A stretch of 64,000 nucleotides of DNA, from the NCBI GenBank assembly GCA_000308255.3, contig HG326668.1, positions 1 to 64,000 on the forward strand. The letters are read 5' to 3'. A program made the translations under genes and the position numbers. The notes below the pieces were generated by a model, which saw only the letters and a program-made list of their open reading frames with translations, searched no databases and was not told where the DNA came from. Of the stretch, positions 1 through 9,958 are shown piece by piece. The stretch comes from Anaerococcus pacaensis 9403502 (GTDB taxonomy: Bacteria; Bacillota; Clostridia; Tissierellales; Peptoniphilaceae). How positions within the stretch are numbered: the first letter of the stretch is position 1; every line of letters begins with the position of its first letter.

Positions 1-177
1 ATTAATCATCCTGTTCAAAAGAATCAACTTGGTTAAAGTTGTCAATAACTTTTAAAGTTTAATTGATAGGTTGATTATGGTTTTATTCATAATCATTGAT
101 ATTAAGTTAATTGAATGTATATCATACATTCGGTTTGATAGGCCGTTTGGCCTAAGTCGTTTTTGTTCGACTTATAT
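1..177 (-). other. Non-coding transcript region with a chain of short hairpins
   Basis: No convincing gene lies in the first 302 bases. Downstream (leftward) of the promoter at 178-206, inverted repeats follow closely: 154-173 (AAGTCG/CGACTT), 140-153 (AGGCC/GGCCT), 113-131 (GAATGTAT/ATACATTC), 72-95 (TGATTATG/CATAATCA), 47-59 and 26-40. This could be a structured leader of a gene beyond the left edge or a small RNA. I do not recognise a known riboswitch class. The 63-codon ORF crossing the promoter looks spurious. Confidence 0.45.
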
Positions 178-206
178 AGTCTACCACTATTAAAAATGCC
201 TGTCAA
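178..206 (-). promoter_or_regulatory. Sigma-A-type promoter reading leftward
   Basis: On the minus strand there is TTGACA (201-206), a 17-base spacer and TAGACT (178-183). It would start transcription near 171 and run into the hairpin chain toward position 1. Confidence 0.6.
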
Positions 207-302
207 GCAAAAATTAAAATTCTTTTTAATTTTTTGTTTGGAGCACTTTATAGTGAGTAATTTAAATATACACCCATAGCTATTGAGTGTCAAATGATTT
301 TT

Positions 303-1856
303 TTATATTTTTCTAGCTAGTATCTCCGCTGCTGTTTTTATTCCGTCCACAGCTGATGATACTATCCCTCCAGCGTGGCCACTACCTTCTCCAATGACAT
401 ATAGATTTTCTATACCTTCTACTCTATTGGTATTATCACGTATCATCCTAATAGGTGATGAAGATCTAGCCTCAACTCCCGATAATATTGCATCAGGATT
501 ATTAAATCCTGCTATTCTCTTGCCCATGTATTCGACCGAGTCTATAATTATTTTTTCAAAATCATCTGGATATATTCCTCGAAGGTTTGAAAGTTTATAA
601 CCACCTTTTACGGACGGTTTAATATCTCCAAGACTTGTAGTAGCTACATTATCTTTATAATCTCCATATCTTTGGACAGGTACTTTTCCTTCCCCTAGTT
701 GATAAGCTCTATGCTCTATTTCTCTTTGAAATCTCATCCCATCGAGCAATTTGTCTCCATAGGTTTCTTCTCCTATAGTTACAATTAGTGCAGAATTTGA
801 ATTTTCGTTATCCCTATCATGATAACTCATACCATTGACACAGATTTGTCCCTCTTCACTGCTGGCATTTACCACATATCCACCTGGGCACATACAGAAT
901 GTATAAGCCGATAAGCCATTTTCTTTGTCATTGTAGGATAGATTGTATGAAGCTGCAGGCAATGTATTGCCATCCATGTCAGTTTTGTGTCCGTTATACT
1001 GGGCGTTATTAATAGTTAGTCTCTTATGTTCGATCCTAAAACCAACTGCAAAGTTTTTATTTTCCATTGGAATTTTATCTCTTAGCATTTCGAAAGTGTC
1101 ACGAGCTGAGTGACCAATGGCAAGAACATATGCTTCACTTTTATAATCATCGCCATTGATTTTAATCGAATTAATAGTCCCATCTATGATTTCTATGTCA
1201 TCCAAATGATGAGAAAAATAAAACTCTCCGCCTAAAGCTGTGATTTCTTCCCTCATACTGACGATTACTTCTCTAAGTAAATCAGTACCGATATGTGGTT
1301 TTTGGTCGATTAGTATATCAGAAGGTGCTCCGTGCTTATAAAAAGTCTCTAGGACTATCCTTACCCTAGGGTCCTTGGATCTGGCTGTGAGCTTGCCGTC
1401 TGAATATGTCCCTGCTCCCCCTTCGCCAAATTGGATGTTGGATTCGGGATTTAATGGCGCACCTTGCTCAAAGGCTTCGATGGTTGTCATCCTGTCTTCT
1501 ATCGCCTCGCCTCTTTCATAAACTTTTACCTTCACCCCGTTTTGAGCAAGGATATAGGCGGTAAATAAGCCGGCAGGTCCAGACCCTACGATAGCTACTT
1601 CTTCTGGTGGGTTGTTGATTACAATCTTTTGATTTCTAAACTTAAATCTATCCGCATTTTTGATTTTTTTAAGTTCTTTATCCGAAGGATCTATATCAAC
1701 TAAAACTTGGTAGTTGAATTTAATGCCTCTTCTAGCATCAATTGATTTTCTATATATCTCATAGTCAAAGTCTTTATTGCGTATCAGCTTAGATATCTTG
1801 TCCCTTAGCTTTTCTTCGTTATCCGATTCTAGAATTATATTTCTAATTATTATCAT
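303..1856 (-). CDS. FAD-dependent oxidoreductase of the COG2509 type
   Basis: 517 aa. A leading region of about 80 residues precedes a Rossmann dinucleotide-binding motif, GSGPAG, at residues 91-96. A glycine-rich stretch (FGEGGAGTYSDGK) and a C-terminal GEGSGHAGG segment are typical of the large uncharacterised FAD dehydrogenase family COG2509. The substrate is unknown. The start is supported by AGAGG five bases upstream of the ATG. It is the last gene of a run that reads down from argS, 27 bases after the TPR gene. Family assignment is firm, the reaction is not. Confidence 0.8.
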   Translation of the reverse strand: MIIIRNIILESDNEEKLRDKISKLIRNKDFDYEIYRKSIDARRGIKFNYQVLVDIDPSDKELKKIKNADRFKFRNQKIVINNPPEEVAIVGSGPAGLFTAYILAQNGVKVKVYERGEAIEDRMTTIEAFEQGAPLNPESNIQFGEGGAGTYSDGKLTARSKDPRVRIVLETFYKHGAPSDILIDQKPHIGTDLLREVIVSMREEITALGGEFYFSHHLDDIEIIDGTINSIKINGDDYKSEAYVLAIGHSARDTFEMLRDKIPMENKNFAVGFRIEHKRLTINNAQYNGHKTDMDGNTLPAASYNLSYNDKENGLSAYTFCMCPGGYVVNASSEEGQICVNGMSYHDRDNENSNSALIVTIGEETYGDKLLDGMRFQREIEHRAYQLGEGKVPVQRYGDYKDNVATTSLGDIKPSVKGGYKLSNLRGIYPDDFEKIIIDSVEYMGKRIAGFNNPDAILSGVEARSSSPIRMIRDNTNRVEGIENLYVIGEGSGHAGGIVSSAVDGIKTAAEILARKI

Positions 1857-1883
1857 AAATCCTCTTTAATTTAAAAAAGATCA

Positions 1884-2990
1884 CTAGGGTCTTTCTATGT
1901 TAAACTGCTGTTTAATAACATTTAGATTATATAGTATCTCATCACTCAAGTCATCATAAGTTAATAGCTCATCTATATCTTCCTTGGCCCTAGCAATATT
2001 TCCTAAATTTAAGTTGATTTGGATTTTATTGTAAGTAAGCCTTGGATCAGCTGGATATAAGGATAGGCCTTCTTCTATGATGTTTAGTGCATCTATTTCT
2101 CTACCTGCGAGATATAGGGAGATTGCGTAGTCATTATATACTTCTCTAAAGTCTGCCCCAGAGTCTAAGGCATTTTCGAATGCCATGATGGAATTTGAGT
2201 ATTGATTGATATTTTGATAAGCAACACCCAAGTAATAATAGGCATCAGGTCTTTTCCTAGCGGATAAGATTCTGGTTAATTTCTTGATAGCACTATTATA
2301 GTCAGATTTGCCTATAAAATATAAGGCTTCTTCGATTTCGGCATTGTCATTGATTTCAGTTAGCTTATCTCTTATTTCATCGCGAGCCTCATCCTTGTCT
2401 GACTTTTGTAAGGCATTATTATAATAGCTCCTTGCCTTTACATATTCACCAAGGTTTGAGTATATATTTCCTAATTCATAATAAGAAATCGCAAAATTTT
2501 CATCACGGCTGATAGTTTCTTGTAGCACTTCTAGGGCGTGCCTAATGAAATCATCTTTGAACTTATCTTCTACTTCAAAAGCCATAGGCCAGAGTAGTCT
2601 TGCATATAAGTACGCATTGTAATTATCAGATGGATTTAAAATAAAACCTGCTCTAAGGAGTAGCAAAGACCTATTGATGTCATCATAGCTTTGGTCCATA
2701 GCCTGACTAACTGTGTATTTGCTTACATCTGGTAGGTAATGAGCAATAATTGCCTTGTATTGGTCATTGTGCAGGAAATCTCTATCGGCCGCTATATTTA
2801 TTAGCATACCTTGTAGGAAATTTTCTAAATTGATAGTATCAGCCATAGCCCCGGTCATTATCCCGTCTTTGATATCTGATACATAAATCGGTAGAGGGAT
2901 GTCATTTAATAGGTCATAGTTGACGGTTTCTTTTAAATCCAAATAGGCTAAATTGTCAGTAAATTTTATAAAGTAATTATCTAATCTCAT
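1884..2990 (-). CDS. Tetratricopeptide-repeat protein
   Basis: 368 aa, soluble, with no signal peptide. From about residue 160 it holds recurring TPR helices with the usual Tyr/Ala/Gly pattern (YYELGNIYSNLGEYVKARSYY, then YYLGVAYQNINQY). The first 150 residues are helical but not clearly TPR. TPR domains mediate protein binding, so this is likely an adaptor, but no partner can be named. The gene starts one base after the stop of the upstream membrane protein and has AGAGG seven bases before its ATG, so the two are translationally linked. Confidence 0.7.
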   Translation of the reverse strand: MRLDNYFIKFTDNLAYLDLKETVNYDLLNDIPLPIYVSDIKDGIMTGAMADTINLENFLQGMLINIAADRDFLHNDQYKAIIAHYLPDVSKYTVSQAMDQSYDDINRSLLLLRAGFILNPSDNYNAYLYARLLWPMAFEVEDKFKDDFIRHALEVLQETISRDENFAISYYELGNIYSNLGEYVKARSYYNNALQKSDKDEARDEIRDKLTEINDNAEIEEALYFIGKSDYNSAIKKLTRILSARKRPDAYYYLGVAYQNINQYSNSIMAFENALDSGADFREVYNDYAISLYLAGREIDALNIIEEGLSLYPADPRLTYNKIQINLNLGNIARAKEDIDELLTYDDLSDEILYNLNVIKQQFNIERP

Positions 2991-2991
2991 C

Positions 2992-3690
2992 TTAGCCTCT
3001 CATAAACTTTCTTTGGCGGTATGGGTGGTCATTTATATTCTTAAATAGGTGGCCGCGAACTAATAGGTATATCAATTGCAATAATGTAAGTAGCAAAATA
3101 ATGCCAAAACTTCCTATTCCTAAACCCCTGCTTACAAAAGAATATTTAATATAATATTCTAACAAAATGAAGATAAATGATATTACACCATAGGTCAGGA
3201 TATTGTCTATCACAAATTTCGCTGAATTCTTTAGAGCAGTAAATCCTGAAAATCCACTAATATAAACTTCTTCTAATACCGCCGACATCAGAATTTTGAA
3301 TAGAACTATTGCAAAGGTATAAATATCTGTCAATCTTTGAGGGAGTATCCATCCTAATATGAGATTTATCAAATAGTAATAGAATAGGGTATGCATCACT
3401 GGTTGAATGAAGTTGCCAACAGAATTGGCAACTGATTTCTTACCTGAATTCCCATAAACTACAACCGACCTTAAAGTTTGTACCAAAAAGCAACAAATAA
3501 TTACTTCAACTAGATAGTTCAGCAAACCTCCCATAGGGGTCATGCCTAAGATATTAATTCCTCTCCTATTTTGGTAAAACACTCCTACAAAAATCGGAAT
3601 TATCAGTATATATAATTTATTTATCTTTGAAAAGCTCTCCCTAAAGGCCTTGCCTATGACCTCAGCGAAGTCTTTTAGCCTGTCACCCAT
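2992..3690 (-). CDS. Integral membrane protein of unknown function
   Basis: 232 aa with about six hydrophobic segments, including stretches near residues 25-40, 55-75, 95-115, 120-140, 160-180 and 190-215. A charged N-terminus and a basic C-terminal tail (PYRQRKFMRG) suggest a cytoplasmic tail. I do not recognise the family. It overlaps the argS stop codon by one base and is followed directly by the TPR gene. The pair may act together, but that is inferred from spacing alone. Confidence 0.6.
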   Translation of the reverse strand: MGDRLKDFAEVIGKAFRESFSKINKLYILIIPIFVGVFYQNRRGINILGMTPMGGLLNYLVEVIICCFLVQTLRSVVVYGNSGKKSVANSVGNFIQPVMHTLFYYYLINLILGWILPQRLTDIYTFAIVLFKILMSAVLEEVYISGFSGFTALKNSAKFVIDNILTYGVISFIFILLEYYIKYSFVSRGLGIGSFGIILLLTLLQLIYLLVRGHLFKNINDHPYRQRKFMRG

Positions 3691-5387
3691 TACATCTTCT
3701 CCACAGTTTTTATGCCTAATAGGCTAAGCCCCTGTTTAATAACTATTGATGTTGCGTATGTTAATGCTAGTCTTTCGTTTCTTAACTCTTCGTCATCCAC
3801 CATGATTTGAGATGAATTGTAGAATTTGTTGAAAGCTTTGGCTACTTCTGTGATATGGCGGGTAATTAGGGATGGTTCGTATTTAGCTCGTGCACGAGCA
3901 ACTACATCTGGGAATTCTGCTAGAGTTTTTACTAGAGCGAATTCTTCGTCAGATATAATTTTATTAAATCCAGAAGTATCAGCTTCTGTAATGCCCGCTT
4001 TTCTAAGAACTGATTTAGCACGTGCATAGGTGTATTGGACATATGGACCAGTTTCCCCATCGAAGTTTAAGACTTCATCCCAATCAAAAACATAGTCTTT
4101 GATGCGGTTGTTGTATAATTCTTGGAATTTCACAGCCCCTATACCTACGATTGCTGCTGTTTCATCGATATTTTCGATATCAGCATTTCTTTCTGTCATA
4201 ATCGATTTAGTCTTATCAATAGCCTTGTTTAACACATCTTCTAAGAAAACCACTTGGCCTTTTCTAGTTGATAGGGTTTGGTCCTTAAGGCTTACCATAC
4301 CAAAGGCAATGTGCTTATTATCATCCCACCATTCATAGCCCATGAGCTCTAATATTTTTCTTAGTTGTTGGTAGTGTAGGTTTTGTTGAGTCGCAACTAC
4401 ATATAAATTTTCCTCAAAATCATATACTCTTTTTCTATTTATAGCTGTCCCTATATCACGTGTAATATATGAGCTTGATCCATTGGATTTGATGATGATA
4501 GCTGGAGTCAAATCATATGGGCTTAAGTCTACTATTTGAGCTCCCTCACTTTCGACTAATAGATTTTTTTCTTTTAATAGCTCTATAGTCTCAGGTATAA
4601 ACTGAGAATTGTAACTTTCACCATTGTAATCATCAAATCTAATATCTAATAGAGCATATACCCTCTCGAATTCTTTTAATGATATATCCTTAAACCATTG
4701 CCATAGCTTTGTTGCGTCAGAATCACCATCTTCTAGGTTTTTAAACTCTGCACGAGCCACATCCATCATTTCTTGATTTTCACTAGCTTCAGTATTGTAT
4801 CTTACATATAACTTTAATAACTCATTGATTGGGTCAGCATTTATAGTTTCTTCATCACCCCATAGCTTAAATGCGGCAATCATTGTACCAAATTGTGTAC
4901 CATAGTCACCTAGGTAATTTGTAGCTATCACATTATAGCCTAAAAACTCATTGATATTTCTAATAGCATCCCCTTGGACTGTAGATCTAATGTGGCCTAT
5001 GTGGAAAGGCTTGGCAATATTTACAGATGAGAAATCTATCACAATATTTTTGCCCTCACCTTCATCTGAAGAACCAAAACGCTCTTTTTTCTCCATAATT
5101 TCGCCTAGGACAGAATTTATAAAAAGCTTTCTATCTACAAAAAAGTTTAAATAAGCATTTAAATTTTCTATTTTTTCAAAGCCTTCTATTTCTAAATTTT
5201 CTGCTAGTTCTGTTGCAATTATAGCAGGGTTTTTCCTTAAGGTTTTAGCCAGGCTAAAGCATGGGAAAGAATAGTCTCCCATGTCAGCTTGTGGTGGTAT
5301 TTCAATAAGGTCATAGACTTCTTCGTAGGATAGGCCTAGGTCCTTATCAGATAGTTCTTTTGCTATTATATCTTTATAATCTTTCAT
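3690..5387 (-). CDS. argS: Arginyl-tRNA synthetase
   Basis: 565 aa, class I synthetase that charges tRNA-Arg. An N-terminal Add1-type domain (residues 1-95) is followed by the catalytic Rossmann core with HIGH at 129-132. LSTRKGQ near residue 370 occupies the KMSKS position, degenerate as is usual for ArgRS. The C-terminal helical domain binds the anticodon and ends in the usual short hydrophobic tail (SLLGIKTVEKM). The length is normal. It lies 20 bases downstream of mutS2 in a housekeeping run that begins with pheS. Confidence 0.95.
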   Translation of the reverse strand: MKDYKDIIAKELSDKDLGLSYEEVYDLIEIPPQADMGDYSFPCFSLAKTLRKNPAIIATELAENLEIEGFEKIENLNAYLNFFVDRKLFINSVLGEIMEKKERFGSSDEGEGKNIVIDFSSVNIAKPFHIGHIRSTVQGDAIRNINEFLGYNVIATNYLGDYGTQFGTMIAAFKLWGDEETINADPINELLKLYVRYNTEASENQEMMDVARAEFKNLEDGDSDATKLWQWFKDISLKEFERVYALLDIRFDDYNGESYNSQFIPETIELLKEKNLLVESEGAQIVDLSPYDLTPAIIIKSNGSSSYITRDIGTAINRKRVYDFEENLYVVATQQNLHYQQLRKILELMGYEWWDDNKHIAFGMVSLKDQTLSTRKGQVVFLEDVLNKAIDKTKSIMTERNADIENIDETAAIVGIGAVKFQELYNNRIKDYVFDWDEVLNFDGETGPYVQYTYARAKSVLRKAGITEADTSGFNKIISDEEFALVKTLAEFPDVVARARAKYEPSLITRHITEVAKAFNKFYNSSQIMVDDEELRNERLALTYATSIVIKQGLSLLGIKTVEKM

Positions 5388-5407
5388 TTATCCTCCCTGG
5401 CAAGTGT

Positions 5408-7753
5408 CTATTCAAAGTTTACTATGGTCACCCCATAGCCGCCCTCTTTATCATCACCTAGCCTAAAGTCTTTGATGCGTTTGTCAGTCTTAAGTGTGTC
5501 TGTCACTCCATTTATAAGCGCTCCTGTTCCCTTGCCGTGGATGATTTTTGCCTTTGATAGGCCAGCTAGCATAGCATCATCCAGGTATTTGTCTAGATTT
5601 CTCATGGCCTCATCATATCTTTGTCCGCGTAAATCAAGGGTTGGGGAAATATTCATGGCTTTTTTAGCATTATACACTTTTTGTATATTTTTTTCTGTTT
5701 TATTGTCGCTCTTAACTTTCGTGACATTTTTGATATTGGAATCCATCTTTAGGATGCCCATTTGAAGCTTGATATTACCTTTACTATCAGGCTCTTCAAT
5801 TACTTCAGCCTCTTCACCCAAGCCCTCAATAATAACTATATCGCCTAGTTTTAGGTTTTCTGGAGCATCATCCGATTCGCCAATTGCAAGACCTTTTTGC
5901 TTGCGTTCGATTCTATTGTCCTTATATCTATTGCGGATTTCATTTAGTGACCTGTCTATGTCAGAGGTATTAGCGTTTTTAGACCTCTTAGCTTCTTTTA
6001 GCATTTCTTGAGATTCGGTATTGGCCTTGTCTAGGATTTCGTTGGCCTTATCTTCGGCCTGGCGGATGATTTCTTCTCGCTCTTTTTCAACCTCTCTAGA
6101 CTTTATTTCTAGCTCTCTTTTTATCTTTTGGATTTCTCTCTTGTATTGATCGATTTCCTTATTTTTTTCTTCTAATTCTTCTTTGTCTTCTTCGATTTGC
6201 TCTAAGATTTTGTTGACATTTTTGGTATCTTCTCCTAATAGCGATTGGGCATTTTGTAAAATCTCTGAATCTAGTCCAAGCCTTTTAGAAATCTCAAAAG
6301 CGTTTGACTTACCAGGTGTACCAATTTCTAGCCTATAGGTTGGGCTTAGGGTATTGACATCAAATTCTACCGATGCATTCATTACCCCATCAGTGTCTAC
6401 AGCGTAGTATTTGAGTTCACTATAGTGGGTAGTAGAAAATGTCATTACATCTTTGGCCCTTAAGTGCTCGAGTATTGAAATGGCAAGAGCCGCCCCTTCT
6501 GTAGTGTCTGTACCAGAGCCTACCTCGTCAAGTAGGACTAGAGATTTATCTGTGACATTATTTATAATCCTAACTATATTTGTAAGTGAAGCTGAGAATG
6601 TAGATAGGCTCATCTCGATAGATTGGGTGTCACCGATATCTACAAATATATCGTCAAAGACATTTACAATACTATTTTCCTCAGTAGGAATATACATACC
6701 TGTTTGAGCCATGAGGGTAAGTAGGCCAACAGTCTTTAATGATACAGTCTTACCACCAGTATTGGGACCAGTGATAATGAGTGTTTTGTAATCCCCGCCG
6801 ATCACCACATCTATTGGTACTACCTTGCCCTTTAATAGCGGATGGCGGGCAGCGTTTAGTTTGATAATCTTATCGGTGGTTACTTTTGGCTTGGTGTGCT
6901 CGTTATTTATTGCAAACTTGGCCTTGGCTGCAAGAAAATCAATTCTAGAAATGAGTTTTTGATTTTCAAGGATTTCAGCATCAAAACCTTCCACAAATCT
7001 TGAAAGCCTATCAAGGATTCTTCTGATTTCATCTTCTTCTTTAAGCTCTAAGTCCCTTAACTGATTGTTAAGTTCTACAATAGCTGCTGGTTCTACAAAT
7101 ATGGTATTGCCACTAGCAGACTTATCGTGGATAATCCCACCTATCACTGATTTTTTGTTGGTCTTTACAGGGACAACATAGCGGCCGTCTCTCATGGACA
7201 CCACCTTGTCCTGGAGGGCATCGTTGTATTTGGAGTTTGTAATATAAGAATTTAGCTTAGCCTTGATATCTGCTTCCTTACGGTCCTTTTGCCTGCGGAT
7301 ATTTAGTAGATCTCTAGAGGCATTGTCAGCTATCTCATCTTCACTAATTATGGACCTTTCTATTTCATCCTTAATGAAATCATTGGTCGAAATTCTATTA
7401 AATATGTCCTTGATATAAGGCTCTTCTATTCCTACTCCGTACTCCTTTAGATACTGAGATACGCGCAGCATATCATTAACCTTTAAGAGCTCATCTGGTT
7501 CTAGGACCCCTTTTTTTCGTACATAAGATATGATGTCTGTAAAGTCATATAGGCCGAAGAGATCGATATTGCCAAAGCTTAATATCACCCCAACCATTTC
7601 TGCAGTCTGGTCTAGCTCTTCTTTGATATCTCTAGCATCAGTCATAGGAGTGAGATTTAGGATTTGGTTTTTAACTAAGTTAGATCTAGCTTCATTTGCG
7701 AGTCTTTCTAAAATCTTGCTATATTCTAAGACTTCAAGTGTCCTTTCTTGCAT
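5408..7753 (-). CDS. mutS2: MutS2 ATPase/endonuclease with Smr domain
   Basis: 781 aa. MutS2 acts on recombination intermediates or stalled/collided ribosomes rather than in mismatch repair. It has no mismatch-recognition domain. The core and clamp (about 1-310) lead to an ABC-type ATPase with Walker A GPNTGGKT near residue 330 and the LDEVGSGTD Walker B region. A long charged coiled coil (about 515-640) follows. The Smr nuclease domain at the C-terminus shows LDLRG and HGKGTG, both diagnostic. It sits between the U32 gene and argS. Confidence 0.95.
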   Translation of the reverse strand: MQERTLEVLEYSKILERLANEARSNLVKNQILNLTPMTDARDIKEELDQTAEMVGVILSFGNIDLFGLYDFTDIISYVRKKGVLEPDELLKVNDMLRVSQYLKEYGVGIEEPYIKDIFNRISTNDFIKDEIERSIISEDEIADNASRDLLNIRRQKDRKEADIKAKLNSYITNSKYNDALQDKVVSMRDGRYVVPVKTNKKSVIGGIIHDKSASGNTIFVEPAAIVELNNQLRDLELKEEDEIRRILDRLSRFVEGFDAEILENQKLISRIDFLAAKAKFAINNEHTKPKVTTDKIIKLNAARHPLLKGKVVPIDVVIGGDYKTLIITGPNTGGKTVSLKTVGLLTLMAQTGMYIPTEENSIVNVFDDIFVDIGDTQSIEMSLSTFSASLTNIVRIINNVTDKSLVLLDEVGSGTDTTEGAALAISILEHLRAKDVMTFSTTHYSELKYYAVDTDGVMNASVEFDVNTLSPTYRLEIGTPGKSNAFEISKRLGLDSEILQNAQSLLGEDTKNVNKILEQIEEDKEELEEKNKEIDQYKREIQKIKRELEIKSREVEKEREEIIRQAEDKANEILDKANTESQEMLKEAKRSKNANTSDIDRSLNEIRNRYKDNRIERKQKGLAIGESDDAPENLKLGDIVIIEGLGEEAEVIEEPDSKGNIKLQMGILKMDSNIKNVTKVKSDNKTEKNIQKVYNAKKAMNISPTLDLRGQRYDEAMRNLDKYLDDAMLAGLSKAKIIHGKGTGALINGVTDTLKTDKRIKDFRLGDDKEGGYGVTIVNFE

Positions 7754-9958
7754 CTACATCACTCCTTTCTGGTAAGATTTGCTTTTTTTGCTAGCTTTCA
7801 TATTTTTTATATCTTCATCTGTCATTACTTGGTATAGCAGTGATACATTTTCGTTAAATTTCTCTGTATCGGCAAGAGATGGGTCTTCTGGATAAATTTT
7901 TGAGTATGACCCATAACGGATAACCTGCATCATATTGCCATCATGCGATTTCATTTTTGCATTGTTAAATTTGCATGTAGGGCAACCAACTAGTCCACAT
8001 TTCTTTATAATAGAATATGGGCAATGGCGCATATTCATAAGCTCTATACGACCAAATACCAAGGCCTCCACAGGATGTCTATTAGAATTGTCATTTATAT
8101 TTGTAAAGTCATTTTCTACACTAGAACAAATACTTTCAGCGAAGTTTCCATAAAAATCAAAACTGTAAGAATTAAATACATTTAAATACCTACCTATCCT
8201 AATTTTTATATCATTTCTTTTAAAGTCATCTATAAAAGCTAGGTCGCGGTAGTTATTTAAAACTACACCTTTGATGTTATTTTCTTTTATATATTTAATC
8301 AGCTTATCAATTTCGTACTCATCATGGGAATCTAAAATTAAATATAGGCTCAAACCGGCATATTTTGAATTAAAATGTCTTATATAGACATTGTCAAAAT
8401 CAGTGAGTAGATTTCTTGAAATTTCATCTGATAGTAATTCAATATTTTTCTCTGTCTTATTAATATTAGATGGCTTATGGTTTGGTAATTCAATATTGAT
8501 AGAATCCCTATGAAAGTCAGCTAGGATATTTTTGTTAAGAGCACTTATCGCTTGTCTGCGGCATTCGTTTATGTCTTTTTTCCTGATAAATATCCCATCA
8601 TCTATATTTACACCTATTGATATCGGTGTATAAATTTCATCATTGAATTTAGAAAGATTTTCAGTGATATCTGCCTCAGTCATGCTGATATTTTTAGCTT
8701 CTTCTACTAATACATCGTGTGTGTAAGTAGCTTCGTGGCTTACTGTTGTAATAGTAATCTGAGGATAAGAACCCAATTTTGCTTCAAAACTAATATTTAC
8801 AGGCAAATTCTTGTAATCATCAAGGGCCCTTGTTAGATTGTCAGCAAGCCTTGATGAATTTAAAAGCAATACATCTGAGCCTAGCTTGGCATCCTTGTAC
8901 TTATCGAGGATAATCTTCTCGCCTTTTTTATAGGCTTTGGTTGTAGTAAAAGGGAGTTTTTTGCCCTTTTCTGTCGTTATCTCTAAATTATCGCCAATAA
9001 GTAAATTAGAATCAGTAACAAAATATTTGGCATTTTTTGATTGTTGGACCCTGCCTAAAGACCTGTGTTTGTTGTCATTTGCAAGTGTTACATAATCAGT
9101 ATTTTGTCCAAAAATAAAGCCCTTAGTATAGCCTCTGTTTGATGAATCTGCTATATCATCTTTTTTATAATAATTCTCATTGATTTTTGTTTTATAATTA
9201 CTCACAGATGTAAAAACATATTCTGCTGTCTTCATACGGCCCTCGATTTTGACGCAATCTACGCCTATATCTAGCAGCTCATCGAGCTCATCTAGGACAT
9301 TGAGGTCTTTCATATTTAGAAAATAATCATCTGCTAGAACCTTGCCATCAGAAATCAACTCATACTTTTGCCTGCAAGGGCCAGCGCACCTACCCCTATT
9401 GGCAGATCTCGCCCCAAAATATGAACTCATCAAACATTCCCCAGAAAAAGACACACAAAGCGAGCCGTGGACAAAGACTTCTGTTTCAACATCCAGGCTT
9501 GCTATTTTTCTAATCTCATCTATTGGTGTCTCGCGGGCTATGACTATTCTATCAAAACCAAGATCAGCTAAGTATTTAGCACCAAAATACTCACGGACCG
9601 CCATTTGTGTAGAGGCATGGAGCTCCATGCCAGGAACTTTATATTTAATAATACTAAAAAAACCTATGTCTTGGATAATAAGCCCATCAGTTCCATATTC
9701 GTAGAGTTTTTCTACATAGGAGATAGCTCTAGCCATCTCACTATCTTTAATAAGGGTATTCATTGTGATAAATACTCGCTTACCAAAGAGATGGATATAG
9801 TCTATCACATCCTTGATATTATCAAGAGTGAAATTTTCCGCATAAGCGCGAGCCCCAAAGTCATCTAGGGCTAGATAAAAACTGTCAGCACCAGCAGCAA
9901 TACCTGCGTGAAGCATGGCAAAATTGCCGACAGGAGCTAGAACTTCAGTTTTATTCAT
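7754..9958 (-). CDS. U32 family protein with DUF3656 (RlhA/TrhP-like)
   Basis: 734 aa. The N-terminal half is a U32 'peptidase' domain with the signature region GECLMSSYFGARSANRGRC and clustered cysteines (CAGPC, plus CPYSIIKKCGLVGCPTC near the C-terminus). In E. coli, U32 proteins of this class (RlhA, TrhP) hydroxylate RNA bases with prephenate-dependent chemistry, and the cysteines probably bind an Fe-S cluster. The long size and middle DUF3656 region resemble RlhA-type proteins, so 23S rRNA cytidine hydroxylation is plausible but inferred. It overlaps the zapA stop by one base, a common arrangement in clostridia. Confidence 0.8.
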   Translation of the reverse strand: MNKTEVLAPVGNFAMLHAGIAAGADSFYLALDDFGARAYAENFTLDNIKDVIDYIHLFGKRVFITMNTLIKDSEMARAISYVEKLYEYGTDGLIIQDIGFFSIIKYKVPGMELHASTQMAVREYFGAKYLADLGFDRIVIARETPIDEIRKIASLDVETEVFVHGSLCVSFSGECLMSSYFGARSANRGRCAGPCRQKYELISDGKVLADDYFLNMKDLNVLDELDELLDIGVDCVKIEGRMKTAEYVFTSVSNYKTKINENYYKKDDIADSSNRGYTKGFIFGQNTDYVTLANDNKHRSLGRVQQSKNAKYFVTDSNLLIGDNLEITTEKGKKLPFTTTKAYKKGEKIILDKYKDAKLGSDVLLLNSSRLADNLTRALDDYKNLPVNISFEAKLGSYPQITITTVSHEATYTHDVLVEEAKNISMTEADITENLSKFNDEIYTPISIGVNIDDGIFIRKKDINECRRQAISALNKNILADFHRDSINIELPNHKPSNINKTEKNIELLSDEISRNLLTDFDNVYIRHFNSKYAGLSLYLILDSHDEYEIDKLIKYIKENNIKGVVLNNYRDLAFIDDFKRNDIKIRIGRYLNVFNSYSFDFYGNFAESICSSVENDFTNINDNSNRHPVEALVFGRIELMNMRHCPYSIIKKCGLVGCPTCKFNNAKMKSHDGNMMQVIRYGSYSKIYPEDPSLADTEKFNENVSLLYQVMTDEDIKNMKASKKSKSYQKGVM

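Noticed and set aside
102-293. 63-codon minus-strand ORF at the left edge
   Set aside because: It runs across a good promoter and the hairpin region, has no ribosome site and no recognisable domain.
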